DNA of 64,000 nt from an uncultured Pelagibacteraceae bacterium. Its GTDB lineage: Bacteria > Pseudomonadota > Alphaproteobacteria > Pelagibacterales > Pelagibacteraceae. Made by a program: the position numbers and the translations under genes. This document shows, piece after piece, positions 48,364-58,055 of this stretch (positions within the stretch are counted from its first letter, which is position 1; every line of letters starts with the position of its first letter). Below the pieces are notes generated by a model. The model worked only from the letters and a program-made list of their open reading frames with translations, ran no database searches and was not told the DNA's origin. The stretch covers positions 208,649 to 272,648 of the forward strand of contig CACHUN010000002.1 in NCBI GenBank assembly GCA_902583075.1, given 5' to 3'.

Positions 48364-48889
48364 AAATATTAAGCTTATCTCAGTAGTTTTTTTAGTTATT
48401 GTAAGTTTTTTTATTCTTCTTAAAGGCTTGAATAAAACAAATAATTATTCCCCTAATTTAAACTCAAGTAAAATTGATTTTAACTTTAAGGCAAAGTTTC
48501 TTTACTCTGATGAAGAAACTACATTATATGAATTGATAAATGATAAAGATTTTTCAATAATTAATATTTGGGCTTCATGGTGTCTACCTTGTAGGGATGA
48601 GCATTCTTTTCTATTAAACCTCAAATCATTGGATAAATTAAATATAATAGGAATTAATTATAAAGATAATGAGATTAATGCAAAAAAATTTATTAAAGAA
48701 CTGGGCAACCCTTATTCTAAAATTGTAGTTGACCCTTCTGGAGTTAATTCAATTGAGCTTGGAGCATATGGTGTACCCGAAACAATTCTTATAAATAACA
48801 ATTCTAAAACTATTTTAAAAAAATATATAGGTCCACTAGATGATGAGAAATTTGCTGAACTTAAATTGATAATTAAAAATGAAAATTAA
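48356..48889 (+). CDS. ccmG: Thiol:disulfide interchange protein CcmG/DsbE
   Basis: INIWASWCLPCRDEHSFL thioredoxin motif; GVPETILI. Confidence 0.95.
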   Translation: MVKNIKLISVVFLVIVSFFILLKGLNKTNNYSPNLNSSKIDFNFKAKFLYSDEETTLYELINDKDFSIINIWASWCLPCRDEHSFLLNLKSLDKLNIIGINYKDNEINAKKFIKELGNPYSKIVVDPSGVNSIELGAYGVPETILINNNSKTILKKYIGPLDDEKFAELKLIIKNEN

Positions 48890-49241
48890 AATTTTGATAT
48901 TTATAATAATTTGGTTAGTTAGCTTCTTTAATTTTTCTTATGCAGATAATTCTGAAAAGGTCGATCAGATTTCCAAAAATTTGAGATGTCTAATTTGTCA
49001 AGGTCAATCAGTTTACGATTCTCAATCGGATTTTGCTTTAAGTATGAAAATTTTAATACAAAATAAAATCGATGAAGGTAAAAATGATGAGCAGATTTAT
49101 GATTTTCTTAAGAGCAAATATGGAGAGTGGATAGTGTATGATCCAGAAATTAACAAAAACACAGTTTTGCTTTGGGTATTACCTTTGATTTTGTTCATTT
49201 TTGGCGGTATTTTAATTCTTAGAAAAGTATCTATAAAGTAG
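48879..49241 (+). CDS. ccmH: Cytochrome c maturation protein CcmH
   Basis: KNLRCLICQGQSVYDSQSDFALSMKILIQNKIDEGKNDEQIYDFLKSKYGEWIVYDP. Confidence 0.95.
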   Translation: MKIKILIFIIIWLVSFFNFSYADNSEKVDQISKNLRCLICQGQSVYDSQSDFALSMKILIQNKIDEGKNDEQIYDFLKSKYGEWIVYDPEINKNTVLLWVLPLILFIFGGILILRKVSIK

Positions 49242-49255
49242 ATACAAATTTTTTT

Positions 49256-49756
49256 ATGCAAACCATATTAAAAATATTTTTAATTTATTTTTTGCTGGGA
49301 TTTAACTTATTAAAAGCAGATGGACATAGCTCTAATGAAAATTGGAGTTTCTATACTGGAACTTTTGATTTTAGCGATGAGGGAAAAAAGTCAACTTTAT
49401 TTGGTATACAGCATATTAACACTGGGAAAAATAAAGAAAGTTTTTTAGGAATTCTTCAACCAGTAACAGGCCTAATGGTGACGGCTGATAACGCAGCATA
49501 TGTATATACAGGCTTTCAAATTTATAATGAGGGTCCTTTGAGATTTACACCAAGTTTTACGCCTGGGCTATATTCGGAAGGTGATGGTAAGGACTTAGGT
49601 CATGTTATAGAGTTTAAAACAGAGATACAAATTTCGTATGAATTTTCATCAAATAGCGAAATAGCTGTGTCTTATAATCATATATCTAATGCGAGCCTTG
49701 GAGATAAAAATCCTGGGGCAAATAGTTATATGTTTAATTATATAAAAAAATTTTAA
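49256..49756 (+). CDS. Acyloxyacyl hydrolase/PagL-like outer-membrane lipid A deacylase family
   Basis: Signal peptide; EFKTEIQISYEFSSNSEIAVSYNHISNASLGDKNPGANSYMFNY with PagL-like H-x-S-N-x-S signature. Confidence 0.78.
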   Translation: MQTILKIFLIYFLLGFNLLKADGHSSNENWSFYTGTFDFSDEGKKSTLFGIQHINTGKNKESFLGILQPVTGLMVTADNAAYVYTGFQIYNEGPLRFTPSFTPGLYSEGDGKDLGHVIEFKTEIQISYEFSSNSEIAVSYNHISNASLGDKNPGANSYMFNYIKKF

Positions 49757-49765
49757 TTTAATAAT

Positions 49766-50920
49766 ATGAATTTAAAAAATTGTCACAATTACGGTGATTT
49801 TAGAAAATTGGCAAAAAAAAAATTACCTTCTCCAATTTTTCATTACATAGATGGTGCAGCAGATGATGAGATAACTTATGCTAGAAACACTAGCGCTTTT
49901 GACGATGTTGATTTAGTTCCAAATGTTTTAAGGGGAGTTGAAAATGTTGATCTCTCAACAACAATTTTTGGAAAAAAATTGGATTTACCATTTTATTTAT
50001 CACCTACTGCATTACAAAGACTTTTTCATTATGATGGAGAAAGAGCAGTTGGAAAAGCAGCTAAAAAATTTAATACTATGTTTGGTGTTTCAGCTTTGGC
50101 TACTGTTAGTGTAGAAGAAATTTCTTCTATGATTGACACACCTAAGATGTTCCAATTTTATTTTCACAAAGATAGAGGCCTTAACGACTCTTGTTTGGAG
50201 CGTGCGAAAGCAGCAAAATTTGATGTAATGGCTTTAACAGTAGATACTATTACGGGTGGAAACCGAGAGAGAGATTTAAGAACTGGTTTTACATCTCCAC
50301 CAAAACTAACTTTATCAAGTTTATTTAGTTTTGCTACTAAGCCAATGTGGGGAATAAACTATCTAACAAAAGGTAAATTTGAATTACCTCATCTTCAAGA
50401 TTTTGTTAAAGAAGGTACAAGTACTAACTCTTCGATTGGAAAGTATTTTTCTACCATGCTAGATCAATCTATGAATTGGAAAGATGCTGAAAATCTTTGT
50501 TCCAAATGGGGAGGTCATTTTGCACTTAAAGGCATTATGAGTGTTGAGGATGCTAAAAGAGCAGTAGATATTGGATGTACAGGTATAATGGTTTCTAATC
50601 ATGGAGGAAGACAACTCGACGGTTCTAGGTCACCATTTGATCAATTAGCAGAAATTGTTGATGCAGTTGGAGACAAACTTGATGTCATATGTGAAGGAGG
50701 AATACATAGAGGAACTCATATGCTTAAAGCATTATCTATGGGTGCTAAAGCTTGTTCAGGTGGAAGACTTTATCTTTATGCTTTAGCTGCTGCAGGTCAA
50801 GCAGGTGTAGAGAGAGCACTAAATCAATATAAAACTGAATTGCAACGTGATATGAAATTAATGGGTTGTACAAAAATTAGTGATCTAAATAGAGGTAATT
50901 TAAGATTTAGAGGACAATGA
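49766..50920 (+). CDS. FMN-dependent alpha-hydroxy acid dehydrogenase/oxidase (LldD family), paralog 1
   Basis: HYIDGAADDE, SPTALQRLFH, VSNHGGRQLDGSRSPFDQL; variant FMN loop EGGIHRGTHM. Confidence 0.92.
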   Translation: MNLKNCHNYGDFRKLAKKKLPSPIFHYIDGAADDEITYARNTSAFDDVDLVPNVLRGVENVDLSTTIFGKKLDLPFYLSPTALQRLFHYDGERAVGKAAKKFNTMFGVSALATVSVEEISSMIDTPKMFQFYFHKDRGLNDSCLERAKAAKFDVMALTVDTITGGNRERDLRTGFTSPPKLTLSSLFSFATKPMWGINYLTKGKFELPHLQDFVKEGTSTNSSIGKYFSTMLDQSMNWKDAENLCSKWGGHFALKGIMSVEDAKRAVDIGCTGIMVSNHGGRQLDGSRSPFDQLAEIVDAVGDKLDVICEGGIHRGTHMLKALSMGAKACSGGRLYLYALAAAGQAGVERALNQYKTELQRDMKLMGCTKISDLNRGNLRFRGQ

Positions 50921-52068
50921 GTTTAAAAAATTGCTATAACTTTGATGACTTTAGAAAGTTAGCAAAAAAAAAACTTCCAGCACCTATATTCCATTACATA
51001 GATGGAGGAGCTGATGATGAAGTTACAATGAGTCGAAATACAGATTCATTTAATGACTGTGATCTAATTCCAAATATTTTAAATAGTGTTGGTGAACCTG
51101 ACTTAAAAACAGAGGTCTTTGGAACAAAGATGGATATGCCAATTTTTTTATCACCTACGGCTATGCAAAGTTTATATCACCCAGATGGAGATAAAGCTTC
51201 TGCTCGCGCCGCAGAAAAATTTGGTACGATATATAGTATGTCTACTATGGCTTCTTTTTCGATTGAAGAAATTGCAAATCTTTCAAGTGGGCCAAAAATT
51301 TTCCAATTATATATTCATAAGGATCAATCAATAACTAATGACTTAATTGATAGATGTAAAAGAGCAAATTTTAATGGAATGTGTATTACAGTTGATACTA
51401 TTGTTGCTGGAAATAGAGAGAGAGATCATAGAACAGGTTTTACAACACCACCAAAATTTACTTTAGATAGTTTAATGAGTTTTGCTATGAGACCTCAGTG
51501 GGTCTTTAACTATTTTACGCATAAGAAATTTGAATTAGCAAATCTTAAAGATAAAGTTGATAAAGGTACAAATATTGCCCAATCCGTAATGGGATATATA
51601 AATGAGCAATATGATCCTGCCATGAATTGGAAAGACGCAGAGTATTGTATAAAAAAATGGGACGGCCCAATTGCACTTAAAGGAGTTATGTCAGTTGATG
51701 ATGCTAAAAAAGCAATAGACATAGGATGTACTGCAATAATGATATCGAACCATGGAGGAAGGCAGCTTGATGGGTCTAGATCTCCTTTTGATCAAGTGAA
51801 AGCTATTAGAGATGCTGTAGGAGATAAATTAGAGGTAATTTTAGATGGCGGAGTGAGAAGAGGAACACATGTTCTAAAAGCATTAGCAGCAGGTGCGACA
51901 GCTTGTAGTTTTGGAAAAGCATTTTTGTTTAGTCTTGGAGCTGGCGGACAACAAGGAGTAGAAAGATTACTGCAAAATATGCATGATGAAATAAGAAGAA
52001 ATATGATATTGATGGGATGCAAAAGTATAAAAGATCTAGATGAGTCCAAAATTATTTATAGAAGATAA
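50917..52068 (+). CDS. FMN-dependent alpha-hydroxy acid dehydrogenase/oxidase (LldD family), paralog 2
   Basis: HYIDGGADDE, SPTAMQSLYHPDGD, ISNHGGRQLDGSRSPFDQV, LDGGVRRGTHVLKAL. Confidence 0.92.
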   Translation: MSLKNCYNFDDFRKLAKKKLPAPIFHYIDGGADDEVTMSRNTDSFNDCDLIPNILNSVGEPDLKTEVFGTKMDMPIFLSPTAMQSLYHPDGDKASARAAEKFGTIYSMSTMASFSIEEIANLSSGPKIFQLYIHKDQSITNDLIDRCKRANFNGMCITVDTIVAGNRERDHRTGFTTPPKFTLDSLMSFAMRPQWVFNYFTHKKFELANLKDKVDKGTNIAQSVMGYINEQYDPAMNWKDAEYCIKKWDGPIALKGVMSVDDAKKAIDIGCTAIMISNHGGRQLDGSRSPFDQVKAIRDAVGDKLEVILDGGVRRGTHVLKALAAGATACSFGKAFLFSLGAGGQQGVERLLQNMHDEIRRNMILMGCKSIKDLDESKIIYRR

Positions 52069-52133
52069 AAAATTTTAATTAATAGACATAGTTAACCTTT
52101 TCAGTTAGTTTTCTCAATTTAAAAAATAAAATT

Positions 52134-53300
52134 ATGATACTGGCAAAAAATTTAGAAAACTTAGGAACAGAGTCTGCTTTTAGTGTACTAGCTGAAGCTA
52201 AAGCATTAGAAGCAAAGGGTCATCCAATGATACATTTGGGATTAGGTCAACCAGATTTTAAAACACCAAAACATGTAGTTGAAGCTGCGAAAAAAGCTTT
52301 GGATGATGGTCATCATGGATATGTAATGTCGAATGGAATTCCAGAGTGCAGAGAAGCTGTAACAAGATGGATTAAAAAACGATATAATACAGATATTGAT
52401 GCTGAAAGAATTTTAATTATGCCAGGTGGAAAGCCAACAATGAGTTATGCAATTCAATGTTTTGGTGAACCAGGGGCAGAAATAATTCATCCTACACCTG
52501 CTTTCCCAATTTATGAATCAATGATAAATTATACGGGGTCAACACCAGTACCATACGATCTTACTGAAGATAAAGATCTTAAATTTGATCCAGATAAAAT
52601 ATTATCTTTGATTACTGATAAAACTAGATTGTTAATTTTAATTAACCCAAATAACCCAACAGGAAGTTTTGTTGAAAAACCAGTCATAGATTATTTTGCT
52701 AAAGAGTTAGAAAAACATCCGCATGTTACAATCTTAAGTGATGAAATATATAGTAGACAAATTTTTGACTACAAAGAAATGCCATCGTTTTTTCATTATG
52801 AAAATTTAAGAGACAGATTAATTGTATTAGAAGGTTGGAGTAAAGCATATTCAATGACTGGATGGAGATTAGGTTGGAGTTTTTGGCCAAAAGAACTAGT
52901 TGAACATGTGAATAAATTATTAATTAACAGTGTATCTTGTGTAAATGCAGCAGCTCAATTTGCTGGCATAGCTGCATTGGATGGACCAGATGATTCAATT
53001 AAAGATATGCTAGATAAGTTTACTTTAAGAAGAAATTTAATTCATAAAGGTTTAAATGATCTACCAGGAATAGAATGCAGTCTCCCAGGTGGAGCTTTTT
53101 ATGCATTTCCAAATGTAAAAGGTACTGGAATGACAGGTGCAGAATTTTGTAAAAAGGCAATGCATGAAGCAGGTGTAGCAATTGTGCCCGGAACAGCATT
53201 TGGTCAAACTTGCCAAGATTATGTTAGGTTTAGTTTTGCCGCATCTAGAGATAATATACAACAGGCTTTAGAAAATATAGGCAAAATGCTTTCTAAATAG
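52134..53300 (+). CDS. Class I/II pyridoxal phosphate aminotransferase
   Basis: GLGQPDFKTPKHVVEAAKKAL, NPNNPTGSF, ILSDEIYSRQIF, EGWSKAYSMTGWRLGW. Confidence 0.94.
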   Translation: MILAKNLENLGTESAFSVLAEAKALEAKGHPMIHLGLGQPDFKTPKHVVEAAKKALDDGHHGYVMSNGIPECREAVTRWIKKRYNTDIDAERILIMPGGKPTMSYAIQCFGEPGAEIIHPTPAFPIYESMINYTGSTPVPYDLTEDKDLKFDPDKILSLITDKTRLLILINPNNPTGSFVEKPVIDYFAKELEKHPHVTILSDEIYSRQIFDYKEMPSFFHYENLRDRLIVLEGWSKAYSMTGWRLGWSFWPKELVEHVNKLLINSVSCVNAAAQFAGIAALDGPDDSIKDMLDKFTLRRNLIHKGLNDLPGIECSLPGGAFYAFPNVKGTGMTGAEFCKKAMHEAGVAIVPGTAFGQTCQDYVRFSFAASRDNIQQALENIGKMLSK

Positions 53301-53337
53301 GCTGTATTTTTAATCGAAATTTCTATAATATTTAATT

Positions 53338-54711
53338 ATGAATGAGATTGTTCAGACTGAATTAAAAAAAATTTTTGACGGTAGATTTTCTACATCAGAG
53401 TCTACTCGCTCAAACTACGCTAGAGGTGAAGATACATACGACCCAGTTCTATCAAAGGCTGTAGTATTTCCAGAGACAAATGAAGAAGTTTCTCAGTTAT
53501 TAAAACTATGTAATGAACACAAAATACCAGTTGTTCCTTTTGGTACTGGAACTTCTTTAGAAGGCCATGTTGTTGGAAATCAAAACGGAATAACAATTTC
53601 TTTAGAAAAAATGAATAAGGTTTTAAGTGTAAATGCTGAAGACTTTGATTGTAGGGTTCAAGCAAATGTAACAAGAAAACAATTAAATGAATATTTGAGA
53701 GAAGATGGAGTATTTTTTCCAATTGATCCAGGCGCAGATGCTGCTCTTGGAGGAATGGCAGCTACATCAGCTTCAGGAACAATGGCTGTGAAATATGGAA
53801 CTATGAGAACTGTAATTTCAGGTCTGACAGTTGTTCTTCCAAATGGAGATATTATTAAAACAGGAGCTAGAACAAAAAAAACTTCTGCTGGATATAATCT
53901 CACAAATTTATTTATAGGTTCAGAGGGAACGCTTGGAATAATTACTGAAGTACAATTAAGATTATCACCAATACCTGAAAGTATAATGAGTGCAGTATGT
54001 TATTTTCCAGATTTAGACTCTGCAGTTAAAGCATCGCAAGAAGTTATTCAGTATGGTGTTCCAATTGCGAGAATTGAAATGCTAAATAAAGATCAAATGG
54101 AAATTAGTATTAAATATTCTAAATTAGAAAATATAAAAGCATCACCTACTCTATTTTTTGAATTTCATGGTAGTGAAGCATCAAATAATGAAAATATTGG
54201 AATTGTAGAAGAAATTTCAAAAAGTAATGGTGGAAGCGATTTTCAATGGGCATCATCTCCTGAGGAGCAAAAAAAATTATGGAAAGCACGACATGACGTT
54301 TATTACTCTGTAAAAGCTTTAGGAAATGATATGAAAGTTTATTCTACAGATGTTTGTGTACCAATTTCAAGATTAGTTGAGTGCATTTCATGGGCAGAAA
54401 AAGAAGTTCAAAAGTTAGGCCTAACTGCTCCAATGGTAGGTCACGTTGGTGATGGAAACTTCCATTCTATAGTTCTTTACGATCCAGATGATGAGGATAA
54501 ACAAAAAAGAATAAGACAGTATAGTGATGATTTAATCAATAAAGCACTTGAACTTGAAGGGACTATAACTGGAGAACATGGCATAGGGCTTCAAAAAAAA
54601 CATTACTTACTTAGAGAACATCCGGATAATGTGCCAGTTATGAAATCTATTAAACGATCAATAGATGTAAATAATATAATGAATCCTGGTAAAATTTTCG
54701 ATTTAAATTAA
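53338..54711 (+). CDS. FAD-binding oxidase (GlcD/D-lactate dehydrogenase family)
   Basis: YARGEDTYDPVLSKAVVFPETNEEVSQLLKLCNEHKIPVVPFGTGTSLEGHVV, SAGYNLTNLFIGSEGTLGIITE, GHVGDGNFH. Confidence 0.93.
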   Translation: MNEIVQTELKKIFDGRFSTSESTRSNYARGEDTYDPVLSKAVVFPETNEEVSQLLKLCNEHKIPVVPFGTGTSLEGHVVGNQNGITISLEKMNKVLSVNAEDFDCRVQANVTRKQLNEYLREDGVFFPIDPGADAALGGMAATSASGTMAVKYGTMRTVISGLTVVLPNGDIIKTGARTKKTSAGYNLTNLFIGSEGTLGIITEVQLRLSPIPESIMSAVCYFPDLDSAVKASQEVIQYGVPIARIEMLNKDQMEISIKYSKLENIKASPTLFFEFHGSEASNNENIGIVEEISKSNGGSDFQWASSPEEQKKLWKARHDVYYSVKALGNDMKVYSTDVCVPISRLVECISWAEKEVQKLGLTAPMVGHVGDGNFHSIVLYDPDDEDKQKRIRQYSDDLINKALELEGTITGEHGIGLQKKHYLLREHPDNVPVMKSIKRSIDVNNIMNPGKIFDLN

Positions 54712-54720
54712 TCTAATTTA

Positions 54721-55674
54721 ATGAAAAGAATATTGGTTACTAGAAGATTGTTAAGATCTTGCGAGGATAAAGCAAAAGAAATCTTTGATGTAAATTTAAA
54801 TCTCAATGACGAACTATATTCACAAAAAAAATTAATTGAATTGAGTCAAGGATGTGATGGAATACTATCAGCTTTAACAGACAAGCTTGATGCTGAGACC
54901 ATCAATCAATTACCAGACTCAGTAAAAATACTTTCTAATTTTGCAGTTGGATTTGGAAATATTGATTTAGAGGCTGCAAAAAAAAGGGGAATAGCTGTAA
55001 CTAATACTCCAGATGTTTTAACTGATGCAACAGCAGAAATAGGAGTTCTGTTAATTCTTGGTGCTTGCAGAAGAGCTTCTGAGGGAATTGAAAGAGCTAG
55101 AGAAGGTGGATGGGTTTGGTCAGCAGATTTATTAATTGGAAAACAATTAACTGGAACTAGATTGGGAATATTAGGAATGGGAAGAATCGGACAAAAGATT
55201 GCAAAAGTTGCTAAATCGTTAGGTATGGTTATTCATTATCACAATAGATCAAAGCTAACTGAGGATAAGGAGCAGGGAGCAGTTTATCATGACAACCTAA
55301 AAGATTTGTTATCAGTTTCAGATGTATTATCTGTTTGCTGTCCAGCATCGAAAGAGACAATTAACATGATAAACAAAGATACAATAGAATATTTGCCCAA
55401 AGGAGCAATTGTAACTAATGTTGCAAGGGGCGATATAATAGAGGATGAGGCAATGGTTGATGCTCTTGATAGAAGAAAAGTTTATGCAGTTGGATTAGAT
55501 GTCTACAAAAATGAGCCAAATTTAAACAAAGGTTATTATAGGCATAAAAGCGCGTTTATTCTTCCACATTTAGGTAGTGCAACCAAGGAAACTAGAACAG
55601 CAATGGCTAATTTAGCAATAGACAACCTTGATGAATTTTTTAAGACAGGAAATTGCAAAAATAAAGTCAATTAA
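54721..55674 (+). CDS. D-2-hydroxyacid dehydrogenase (glyoxylate/hydroxypyruvate reductase-like)
   Basis: GNIDLEAAKKRGIAVTNTPDVLTDATAEIGVLLIL, LGILGMGRIGQKIAK, ATNVARGDIIEDEA-type motif, LPHLGSATKETR. Confidence 0.93.
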   Translation: MKRILVTRRLLRSCEDKAKEIFDVNLNLNDELYSQKKLIELSQGCDGILSALTDKLDAETINQLPDSVKILSNFAVGFGNIDLEAAKKRGIAVTNTPDVLTDATAEIGVLLILGACRRASEGIERAREGGWVWSADLLIGKQLTGTRLGILGMGRIGQKIAKVAKSLGMVIHYHNRSKLTEDKEQGAVYHDNLKDLLSVSDVLSVCCPASKETINMINKDTIEYLPKGAIVTNVARGDIIEDEAMVDALDRRKVYAVGLDVYKNEPNLNKGYYRHKSAFILPHLGSATKETRTAMANLAIDNLDEFFKTGNCKNKVN

Positions 55675-55749
55675 CAATCACAAGTTGTATTTAACCTATT
55701 TGTCCTAATTTTTAAAATGACTCTAAGTTACATTTATGTTTAATTATCA

Positions 55750-55765
55750 TTAGTTAATTAACTAA
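55750..55765. promoter_or_regulatory. 16-bp perfect palindrome TTAGTTAATTAACTAA upstream of TRAP dctP
   Basis: Self-reverse-complementary; directly abuts the agaggag Shine-Dalgarno of the dctP-like gene. Confidence 0.6.
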
Positions 55766-55778
55766 AGAGGAGAAATAA

Positions 55779-56912
55779 ATGATTAAAGACAAAAAACTAA
55801 TGAAGGTAAAAAAAACGCCTTCAAGACGTAAGTTCTTTAAAGCTGCTGCTGCAACAGGTGTTGCCGCTGTAGCTGCATCATCTTTGTCTGCTCCAGCTGT
55901 TGCCAAAGACAGAATTGAAGTTTCAATGGTAGCAACTTGGGGAAGAGATTTCCCAGGTCTAGGTACTGGTGCACAAAGATTTGCGCAAAGAATTGGTGAT
56001 GTAAGTGATGGAAGAATTCAAGTTACTTACTATGCTGCTAACGAAAGAGTTAAGGCATTTGACTCATTTGATGAAGTTGCTTCAGGTAACTCCCAAATGT
56101 ATCATGCTGCAGACTATTACTGGGTGAAAAAAGATCCTGCTTGGGGTTACTTCACTGCAGTACCTTTCGGTTTCACTTACACAGAAATGAATGCTTGGAT
56201 CAGATTTGCTGGTGGTCAACAATTATGGGATGAATTAGCAGATAAATTTGGTCTAAAAAATTTCATGTGTGGTGATACAGGAGTTCAAATGGGTGGATGG
56301 TTTAACAAGAAAATCAGAAGTCCAAATGACTTTAAAGGTTTAAAAATGCGTATGCCTGGATTAGGTGGTCAAGTTATTGGTAAACTTGGAGGATCTCCAG
56401 TTTCACTTCCTGGTGGACAAATTTATGAAAACTTAGTGTCTGGTGCAATTGATGCAACAGAATGGGTTGGTCCATGGAATGATGAAGCAATGAAATTCCA
56501 AGAAGCAGCTAAATACTACTACTATCCTGGAATGCACGAACCTGGTTCAATGTTAGCTTGTGGATGTAATAAATCTTGGTTTACGAGTTTATCAAAATCA
56601 GATCAGTTGTTAATCGAAGCTTGTGCATCTACTGAAAACGACGTTATGATGTCAGAGTACAATGCTAAAAACGGAGCAGCATTAGCTAGATTAATAAACG
56701 ACCATGGTGTTAAACTAGAGAAGTTTAGTGATAAAGTTTACGATGGTTTTGGAAAAGCAGCAGAGGAAGTTTTTGAGGAAACTAGAGCAAGTAGTGGTCT
56801 CGCTGAGAGAATCCACACAAGTTTCTTAAAAGCTAGAAAAGAAATTGGTGCTTGGACAAACCTATCAGACTCACCTTACATTCAGCAAAGAAACAGAGTG
56901 CTAGGAATGTAA
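55779..56912 (+). CDS. TRAP transporter substrate-binding protein (DctP; TakP-like 2-oxoacid/lactate type), Tat-like signal
   Basis: SRRKFFKAAAATGVAAVAASSLSAPAVA; WVGPWNDEAMKFQEAAKYYYYPGMHEPGSM; RMPGLGGQVIGKLGGSPVSLPGGQIYENL. Confidence 0.92.
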   Translation: MIKDKKLMKVKKTPSRRKFFKAAAATGVAAVAASSLSAPAVAKDRIEVSMVATWGRDFPGLGTGAQRFAQRIGDVSDGRIQVTYYAANERVKAFDSFDEVASGNSQMYHAADYYWVKKDPAWGYFTAVPFGFTYTEMNAWIRFAGGQQLWDELADKFGLKNFMCGDTGVQMGGWFNKKIRSPNDFKGLKMRMPGLGGQVIGKLGGSPVSLPGGQIYENLVSGAIDATEWVGPWNDEAMKFQEAAKYYYYPGMHEPGSMLACGCNKSWFTSLSKSDQLLIEACASTENDVMMSEYNAKNGAALARLINDHGVKLEKFSDKVYDGFGKAAEEVFEETRASSGLAERIHTSFLKARKEIGAWTNLSDSPYIQQRNRVLGM

Positions 56913-56931
56913 TTACGTCTTTTATGTAATT

Positions 56932-56961
56932 AAAAGGGCCCTTAATTGGGCCCTTTTTTTT
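56932..56961 (+). terminator. Rho-independent terminator/attenuator between dctP and dctQM
   Basis: aaaagggccc-ttaatt-gggcccttttttttt: 10-bp stem plus T-run. Confidence 0.92.
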
Positions 56962-57002
56962 AGTTTCAATAAAAGTAAATTTTTAGTATTAAAAAAAAAC
57001 CT

Positions 57003-58055
57003 ATGGATTCCGAAAGTAAGATTACAGCACGTTATTTAAGAATTTTAAGCTACTCTGTATTAGCTTTTACTCTAGCATTTTTAATAAATAATGTTCTTAC
57101 AGTTTGGGTCGACTGGCCAGGAGTAAAAAAAATTTTTTCTCATTACGAATTATTTGGTTTTAAACAAAAAGCTCTTCAAGGATCAGAATTAAACTATGGT
57201 TATTTGCAAATTGGAATTTATTTGATTTGTATTGCTGGAGTTATTTTATACGTTTTTAAAACATATTCTCAGACATTGGAACATGATTCAGAAATATTAT
57301 CAAAATTTTCTGCATATTTAGTTAGATCATCTTTTTGGGCTGTATTTCTAGTTGGTGTTGCTGATTTTATAATTTCATTCATGGTTGTGGAAAGACTATG
57401 GGAAGCTATTTTTAGCCCTGAGGTTAAAGCTTTTATGGTTAAAGCTCCTGAAAGAATTACATTTATACATTTTCCAATTATTTTAGGATCTTTCATAATT
57501 GGATATTTTACAAAATCAGTCGGATTTATTTGGCTTGCAGTTCTAGTCGTTCTAAGTGAATTTGTAATAGTATTATCAAGATTTATATTTTCTTATGAGC
57601 AAGCTTTTCAGGGAGACCTTGTGAGATTTTGGTATGCAGCGCTATATCTATTTGCAAGTGCATATGCTCTAATACACGAAGGTCACGTAAGAGTAGATGT
57701 CCTTTATTCTTCTTTTAGTGAGAGAAAAAAAGCATGGACTAATTCGATAGGTTCAGCACTTCTTGGAGTACCACTTTGTTTAATAGTTATTTTTTATGGT
57801 TTAAACGGTAAGGCAAGCATTATTAATGGACCAGTGGTTGCTTTTGAAGTAACTCAACAAGGTTCTAATGGACTGTATCTACTTTATTTAATGGCAGTTT
57901 ATTTAGCAGTTTTTGCAGTTACGATGTTATTACAATTCACAAGTTATTTTATGAGTAGTAGTCACAAACTCCTTCAAGACGAGGAAGAAATGAATATTTC
58001 TAATGTAAATAAAGAAAATGACGTAAGTATTGAAAATATAGAGAGCAGCAAATAA
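57003..58055 (+). CDS. TRAP transporter small permease (DctQ)
   Basis: Multi-TM; FWYAALYLFASAYALIHEGHVRVDVLYSSFSERKKAWTNSIG typical DctQ motif. Confidence 0.9.
   Translation: MDSESKITARYLRILSYSVLAFTLAFLINNVLTVWVDWPGVKKIFSHYELFGFKQKALQGSELNYGYLQIGIYLICIAGVILYVFKTYSQTLEHDSEILSKFSAYLVRSSFWAVFLVGVADFIISFMVVERLWEAIFSPEVKAFMVKAPERITFIHFPIILGSFIIGYFTKSVGFIWLAVLVVLSEFVIVLSRFIFSYEQAFQGDLVRFWYAALYLFASAYALIHEGHVRVDVLYSSFSERKKAWTNSIGSALLGVPLCLIVIFYGLNGKASIINGPVVAFEVTQQGSNGLYLLYLMAVYLAVFAVTMLLQFTSYFMSSSHKLLQDEEEMNISNVNKENDVSIENIESSK

Noticed and set aside
53420-53903. Minus-strand ORFs in the GlcD-like gene and similar shadow ORFs elsewhere (51510..51722, 51792..52049, 53061..53261, 59974..60249, 61014..61283, 62108..62308)
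   Set aside because: Antisense to well-recognised proteins, no RBS or domain support.
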